A DNA stretch of 38,509 nucleotides from positions 199,548 to 238,056 of the forward strand of contig DAHC01000005.1 in the NCBI GenBank assembly GCA_002498375.1. The letters are read 5' to 3'. The notes beneath the pieces are model-generated. The model was not told the DNA's origin. It saw only the letters and a program-made list of their open reading frames with translations, and searched no databases. The position numbers were made by a program, and so were the translations under genes. This document shows positions 34,385 to 38,509 of this stretch, in pieces. This stretch comes from Methanocorpusculum sp. UBA424. Its GTDB lineage: Archaea > Halobacteriota > Methanomicrobia > Methanomicrobiales > Methanocorpusculaceae. Positions within the stretch are counted from its first letter, which is position 1, and each line of letters begins with the position of its first letter.

Positions 34385-35569
34385 ATGCGGCGGGTATATG
34401 ATACAAAAATCACCGGGGCGATAAGCGGTCATTTTCTGATCGATCTGTATACGCCGATCCTGCCGGTGATCCTCCCTCTTCTCATTACCAATATGGGGCT
34501 CTCGTATTTTCTTGCAGGGCTTGTCGTTACCGTATTCAATGTTGTCTCGTCGGTTACCCAGCCGTTTATCGGGCTTTACGGAGACCGGACCGGTAAATGG
34601 GTCAGCGTGCCGTTCTGCGTTCTGATCGGCAGTGTGGGGATCTCCCTCTCGGTTCTGGCGAACAATTACCTGGTCGTTCTGCTCCTTGTCGGCGGTGCGG
34701 CCGTCGGTCATGCTCTCTTTCATCCTTCAGCCATGGCCCTCGTCCATAAACTGAGTCCGCCTGCCAAAAAGGGATTGTACAACTCGATCTTTACGACAAG
34801 CGGAAGCATCAGTTATTCGCTCGGCCCGATGATCACCGGGCTTTTCATTACGTTAGGGGGTCTTCCGTCGGTCGCCTGGATGGTGGTGCCGGGGATCGTC
34901 GGAGCGGCATGGATCTACCGAAATGACCGCCGCACGGGTGCTGTTGAGCCGATCAAAAAAGAGCCGGTCGAAAAGAAACAGGTCCATGGAAAATACTGGT
35001 GGATACCGGCAGGACTCGTCGTGACGGTGTGTGCTCTGCGGGCATGGGCGTATGTCGGGGTTATCACGTATCTGCCGACACTGCTTCTCTTCTGGTATCA
35101 GGGGATCGACGCATTCACGACGTCGGTCATTGTATCTGTCATGCTGTTCTCCGGGGTGATCGGGCAGATCGCGGGAGGGTACCTTTCCGACAAGTTTGGG
35201 CGAAAGAAGGTCCTGATTCTCGGATTCCTCTGTGCGGTCCCGTGTTTCTGCCTGATATTCCTCACGACCGGGTGGTCGATGTATGCCGGGATCATGCTGT
35301 ATGCATTCTTTGCGAGCTTCTGTTATGTGGCCGCGGTGACGATGACCCAGGATCTTCTGCCGGGCAGCGTCGGGTTTGCGTCAGGTCTCACGCTCGGTCT
35401 TTCGATGGGGATCGGCGGGGTCGGTGCGGCCCTGATCGGGTGGGCGGCGGATGTCATGGGCTCACTGCCGGATGCGATGTTTCTTTTGATCGTGCCGACC
35501 ATTCTCTGTCCGATCCTCGCGCTGTTTATCAAATATTCAGATAAACCGGCCAAGGTCGCCGAAGAGTGA
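34385..35569 (+). CDS. MFS exporter, fosmidomycin-resistance (Fsr)-like
   Basis: The 394-residue protein is a 12-segment major facilitator. It opens with the Fsr-like ISGHFLIDLYTPILPVILPLLI. A GLYGDRTGKW loop lies between helices 2 and 3, HPSAMALVHKLSPPAKKGLYNSIFTTSGSISYSLGPMI follows, and GYLSDKFGRKKV lies in the second half. Bacterial Fsr exports fosmidomycin; the natural substrate of archaeal members is unknown. A promoter lies upstream, so it is a unit separate from the asd cluster. Confidence 0.85.
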   Translation: MRRVYDTKITGAISGHFLIDLYTPILPVILPLLITNMGLSYFLAGLVVTVFNVVSSVTQPFIGLYGDRTGKWVSVPFCVLIGSVGISLSVLANNYLVVLLLVGGAAVGHALFHPSAMALVHKLSPPAKKGLYNSIFTTSGSISYSLGPMITGLFITLGGLPSVAWMVVPGIVGAAWIYRNDRRTGAVEPIKKEPVEKKQVHGKYWWIPAGLVVTVCALRAWAYVGVITYLPTLLLFWYQGIDAFTTSVIVSVMLFSGVIGQIAGGYLSDKFGRKKVLILGFLCAVPCFCLIFLTTGWSMYAGIMLYAFFASFCYVAAVTMTQDLLPGSVGFASGLTLGLSMGIGGVGAALIGWAADVMGSLPDAMFLLIVPTILCPILALFIKYSDKPAKVAEE

Positions 35570-35647
35570 GGCGGCATCCCCTGACTGCGGACCCGGGCCG
35601 GCGGGCCGAGAATAATTTTATCTCCGAAAAATACTATACAAAAAATA

Positions 35648-35782
35648 ATGGCATTTGATTTTGTAGATTACGATGACGACTCCATCCGATTTGCAGATAA
35701 GACTGACAAAAAGAGACCCAGTGAGCATTTTCCGAAAAAGGCTGATATCAAAGGAATGAAAACCAAGAATAAACGCAAGTGA
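35648..35782 (+). CDS. Small 44-residue acidic/basic protein
   Basis: The frame begins MAFDFVDYDDDSIRFADKTDKK and ends with a basic GMKTKNKRK. It has an acidic N-terminus and a Lys/Arg-rich tail and no membrane segment. I do not recognise a named family. Support for a real gene: an ATAATTTTATC TATA-like element about 28-38 nt upstream, an ATG right after an A-rich leader, a T-tract terminator immediately downstream, and codon use unlike random AT-rich sequence. A nucleic-acid or ribosome-associated role is a guess. Confidence 0.55.
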   Translation: MAFDFVDYDDDSIRFADKTDKKRPSEHFPKKADIKGMKTKNKRK

Positions 35783-35806
35783 TTTTCTTTCAAAAATCTT
35801 TTTTCT
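35783..35806 (+). terminator. Terminator after the small protein gene
   Basis: Three T-rich runs (TTTTCTTT, ATCTTTTTTC) follow the stop directly. Further on a GTCCT/AGGAC hairpin (about 35831-35845) lies between the two convergent genes. Confidence 0.5.
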
Positions 35807-35896
35807 CCGTTCCCCAAGTAACCATATCAACGTCCTATGTCAGGACATATGAATTCTGTTTTCAATAAGACGTACGCGGTATTGGTGGAATGTATT

Positions 35897-35910
35897 CAAA
35901 AAAAGAGAAG
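35897..35910 (-). terminator. Terminator of metG
   Basis: On the minus strand CTTCTCTTTTTTTG follows the metG stop by 1 nt. Confidence 0.5.
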
Positions 35911-35911
35911 A

Positions 35912-37933
35912 TCAGTGGACCTTGGTCCCTTCCGGCACATCTTTGAGCGGGATCAGGAGTGATGCCTCATCGCCTGCCGCAAACAGCATCCCGTTACTCT
36001 CCTCGCCCCGGAACTTCGCCGGCTTCAGGTTCACGACCACGATGATCTTCTTATCCACCATCTCTTCAGGCGTATAAACATCGGCGATGCCTGACACGAT
36101 CTGTCTGACCTCGGTCCCGATATCCACCTGCAGACGCAGAAGTTTCGTCGTCTTTGGAACTCTCTCCGCTTTCACGACCCGTCCCACGCGGAGATCGAGT
36201 TTTGCTACATCGTCTATTGTTATGATCTCTTCCGAGATTGGTTCTATTACTGCTTCCATAGTATCTTTTCCTGCTGCTTTCTTCTTCGAATCCTCTGCCC
36301 GCTTCGCAAGCAGAGCCTCCATCTCCTCACGCTGCTTGTCCTCGATCCTTGCAAACAGCGGCTTCACATCGCCAAGTGTCGTGTTCTCGAACGGAACCAG
36401 CGCATCGCTGATTGGGCGGGTTTCCACCAGATCGGTATAGCCGAGCATCTCCCAAAGCTTCTGGGAGGACTCCGGCATCACCGGCTGCATGACGAGAGCA
36501 CACGCCTTCACGATCTGGAGACAGTTCTTTAATATCTGTGCGGCCGCCTCTGGATCCTCCTTGATCAGCTTCCAGGGTGCCGCGTTCGAGATGTACCCGT
36601 TTCCGTATGCCGCGAGAAGAAGGATGCCGTCGACCGCTGCCTTGAACTCGAAGGCGCGAACCGCCTCTTCGATTCCGGCAAGCGAGCGTTCGATCTCGGC
36701 AAAGATCTCCGCCTCGACCGGGACCTGCGGCACCTCGCCGAACTTGGTCTTGACCAGGCTCATGCTCCGGTTCGCGAAGTTCCCGAACGTGTTCACGAGC
36801 TCGTTATTGATCCGTGCCTGGAACTCTTTCCAGGAAAAGTCCAGTTCGCGGGTGTGACTCGTGTATGCAAGGAGATAATACCGCAGATAATCCGCCGGCA
36901 GGCCCTTGTCGAGATAATCCTCTTTCGTCCAGACAACGTTTCCTTTCGACTTGGAGAACTTCTCGCCGTCGATCGTGACCATGCCGCTCGCAACGACCGC
37001 GGACGGCGGCTGATAGCCTGCACCGTGGAGCATCGCCGGCCAGAAGACGCAGTGGTGATAGATGATGTCGGAACCTATGAAGTGGACCCGGTCTCCCTCG
37101 CACCAGTATTTCTGCCAGCTGTTGTTCGTGGCTTTGGCCCATTCTTCGGTGAAGGAGATGTACCCGATCGGGGCATCGACCCAGACATAACAGACGAGGT
37201 CGTCGGATCCCGGGAACTTGACGCCCCAGTCCATCATTCTGGTGATGCACCAGTCTTTGAGTTCGTTTTCTACCCAGCCGATGGCGTAGTTTTTGGCGTT
37301 GAGTGTTCCGCCGAGGGTCGGCAGATACTCTAACAGATAGTCCCGGAAGCTGCTGAGTTTGAAGTAGTAATGCTTCTGCTCGCGGAGTTCGGCTTTTGTC
37401 CCGCAGGTTGCGCAGACGGGGTCGAGGATCTCTCCGGGTTCGAGGTGCCTGCCGCATCCTGAGTCGCATTCATCGCCGCGGGCATGTTTTCCGCAGTAGG
37501 GACAGGTGCCTTCGACGTACCGGTCGGGAAGGAAGCGTTTGCAGCTTGGGCAGTAGCTTTGCTGGATGGTCTGTTCGTAGACGTAGCCGCGGTCGATGAG
37601 GGTCTGGAGGATGGAGGCGGTCCGGTGGTGGTTGGTCGGGTCGTCGGTCATGCCGAACCGGTCGAATGCGATGCCCATGGATTTGAAGACGTTGTCGAAG
37701 TGGGCGTGGTATGTTTCGGATACGGCGCGGGGCGTGGTTTTTTCAGCCTCGGCAGTGACGACGATGGGGGTCCCGTGGTTGTCGGATCCGCAGATGAAGA
37801 CGATGTCGTCGCCGAGACGCCTGAGATAGCGCACGTAGAAATCGCCGGGGATGTACGTCCGGAGGTGCCCTAAATGACAAAATCCGTTTGTATAGGGCAA
37901 ACCACACGTAACGACAGTGGGCTTATTGGTCAT
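35912..37933 (-). CDS. metG: Methionyl-tRNA synthetase with fused tRNA-binding domain
   Basis: The 673-residue class I synthetase has the HIGH motif as HLGH (CHLGHLRTYIPGD) near residue 18 and the KMSKS motif as KFSKS. A double zinc-knuckle insert (CPSC, CPYC, CDSGCG, CATC) lies between the two halves of the active site. The C-terminal 110 residues are an EMAP-II/Trbp111-type OB fold (AKLDLRVGRVVKAERVPKTTKLLRLQVDIG). In many archaea this domain is a separate gene; here it is fused, as in E. coli MetRS. A short acidic/Lys linker joins the parts. It has its own promoter and terminator. Confidence 0.96.
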   Translation of the reverse strand: MTNKPTVVTCGLPYTNGFCHLGHLRTYIPGDFYVRYLRRLGDDIVFICGSDNHGTPIVVTAEAEKTTPRAVSETYHAHFDNVFKSMGIAFDRFGMTDDPTNHHRTASILQTLIDRGYVYEQTIQQSYCPSCKRFLPDRYVEGTCPYCGKHARGDECDSGCGRHLEPGEILDPVCATCGTKAELREQKHYYFKLSSFRDYLLEYLPTLGGTLNAKNYAIGWVENELKDWCITRMMDWGVKFPGSDDLVCYVWVDAPIGYISFTEEWAKATNNSWQKYWCEGDRVHFIGSDIIYHHCVFWPAMLHGAGYQPPSAVVASGMVTIDGEKFSKSKGNVVWTKEDYLDKGLPADYLRYYLLAYTSHTRELDFSWKEFQARINNELVNTFGNFANRSMSLVKTKFGEVPQVPVEAEIFAEIERSLAGIEEAVRAFEFKAAVDGILLLAAYGNGYISNAAPWKLIKEDPEAAAQILKNCLQIVKACALVMQPVMPESSQKLWEMLGYTDLVETRPISDALVPFENTTLGDVKPLFARIEDKQREEMEALLAKRAEDSKKKAAGKDTMEAVIEPISEEIITIDDVAKLDLRVGRVVKAERVPKTTKLLRLQVDIGTEVRQIVSGIADVYTPEEMVDKKIIVVVNLKPAKFRGEESNGMLFAAGDEASLLIPLKDVPEGTKVH

Positions 37934-37957
37934 GGGGTACTATTTGGAGCGGATTGG

Positions 37958-37965
37958 TATTAAAT
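37958..37965 (-). promoter_or_regulatory. TATA box of metG
   Basis: On the minus strand ATTTAATA lies 25-32 nt before the metG ATG, suiting leaderless or very short-leader transcription. Confidence 0.5.
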
Positions 37966-37977
37966 CCTTGATTGGCG

Positions 37978-38160
37978 GGGCGAGCCGCCAGGCTCGCCCT
38001 CAGCCGAGCAAACCGAAGGTTTGCGAGTGGCGGGCTATCCCAAAGGGGTTGCCTTAGCTTGAGCAAGTTTTCGAAGGAAACTTGCGAGTGCGGGTTGGAC
38101 GCGGAACGCGGACGACCTTAGCGGAGCAAGGCTTTGCCTTGCGACTGCGGGTGAGCCGTC
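37978..38160. repeat. Array of small hairpins with a constant frame
   Basis: Four adjacent hairpins occur: GGGCGAGCC/GGCTCGCCC (37978-37999), GCAAACC/GGTTTGC (38008-38024), GCAAGTTT/AAACTTGC (38063-38085) and GCAAGGC/GCCTTGC (38126-38142). The last three share the frame CTYAGC-nn-GAGC-stem-loop-GCGA-nTG-CGGG while their stems differ with both arms changed together. No gene is seen in 37934-38509. Confidence 0.75.
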
Positions 38161-38490
38161 ATCTCTCCCATACTTCATCCGTCATACTTCATACTTCACG
38201 TATGATTTCGTGGGAGGGAATGACCCATGGTCGTTTTCTTCCGTCATTTTTTGAACTCATAATTAACTATATATACTTTTAGAAAGAAATAAATTACACA
38301 AGAGTATTTTGGCATCACATCTCTCTGATGGAGAGTGTGGCTGAAAATTTTCCGGGGTATCTTTTTTCGAGAATCAAGAGTGAAGGATGAAGTATGAAGG
38401 ATGAAGTATGAGAACTTCATTGCGTCCACCCCGCGCTCGCAAGTCTATCGACTTGCTCGGCTGAGGTCGTCCGCGTTCCGCGTCCAACCC
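38092..38490. repeat. Outer inverted repeat enclosing an AT-rich core
   Basis: The 27 bp at 38092-38118 (GGGTTGGACG...) recur as an exact reverse complement at 38464-38490. A further hairpin of the array family (GCAAGT/ACTTGC, 38439-38456) lies in reverse orientation beside the right arm. Inside it, ATACTTCATCC-type repeats at 38170-38196 face their inverted copies at 38382-38411. The AT-rich core (38200-38380) has a TATA-like ACTATATATAC and no credible gene. Confidence 0.75.
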
Positions 38491-38509
38491 GCCTCAGTTA
38501 AGACTACCC

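Noticed and set aside
38082..38282. 66-codon frame after metG
   Set aside because: It reads through the hairpin array; the repeating Leu-Arg-Val pattern comes from the repeat, not from a protein.
37978..38460. CRISPR array after metG
   Set aside because: Units have a variable stem inside a constant frame, the reverse of constant repeats with variable spacers, and spacing is irregular.

Overview
The window reads as a chromosomal segment of a methanogenic archaeon, most likely order Methanomicrobiales and possibly a Methanocorpusculum-like organism. That placement is an inference from gene content and style; no 16S rRNA or methanogenesis operon is present. Supporting genes are Hef, Alba, an archaeal-type GlyRS, CbiZ, archaeal/fungal-type aspartate-semialdehyde dehydrogenase and AmrS. 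Starts often lack a Shine-Dalgarno site and sit about 25-35 nt behind TATA-like boxes, and gene ends carry T-tract terminators.

Layout. 0.2-4.6 kb (minus): a small winged-helix protein, then glyS-hef with an ATGA overlap. 4.7-6.9 kb: a chloramphenicol-acetyltransferase/E2-fold protein converging on a PlsC-like acyltransferase. 7.1-11.2 kb: a metallophosphoesterase, a uracil-DNA-glycosylase-fold protein, a CYTH protein, a lipoprotein, an FKBP isomerase and the radical-SAM protein AmrS. 11.25-17.7 kb: an AT-rich three-gene island bracketed by long inverted repeats. 17.8-20.7 kb: a cobalamin/iron-siderophore-type ABC importer. 20.8-26.8 kb: an UPF0173 hydrolase, a HTH protein, an M1 aminopeptidase, dCTP deaminase and CbiZ with a Cys-rich tail. 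27.1-30.3 kb: gdhA and the operon acyP / COG1751 protein / membrane protein. 30.4-35.6 kb: serS, asd-alba-anion transporter, and an MFS exporter. 35.6-37.9 kb: a 44-aa acidic/basic protein and metG. 37.9-38.5 kb: no gene, but an array of small hairpins and inverted repeats.

The most interesting part is the 11.25-17.7 kb island. It encodes, in transcription order, a membrane-anchored TerB-N/TerB/TerB-C protein, a BrxD-like (DUF2791-type) P-loop ATPase and an Lhr/BrxHI-like superfamily 2 helicase. The first two overlap by ATGA and the third follows after 7 nt. None of the usual BREX modification or phosphatase genes (PglX, PglZ) is nearby. About 220-bp near-identical inverted repeats flank the operon, and one copy carries an extra 56-bp double hairpin of the same style as the hairpin array at 38 kb. 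I read it as a compact, horizontally acquired membrane-linked DNA-processing or defence cassette; its activity is untested here.
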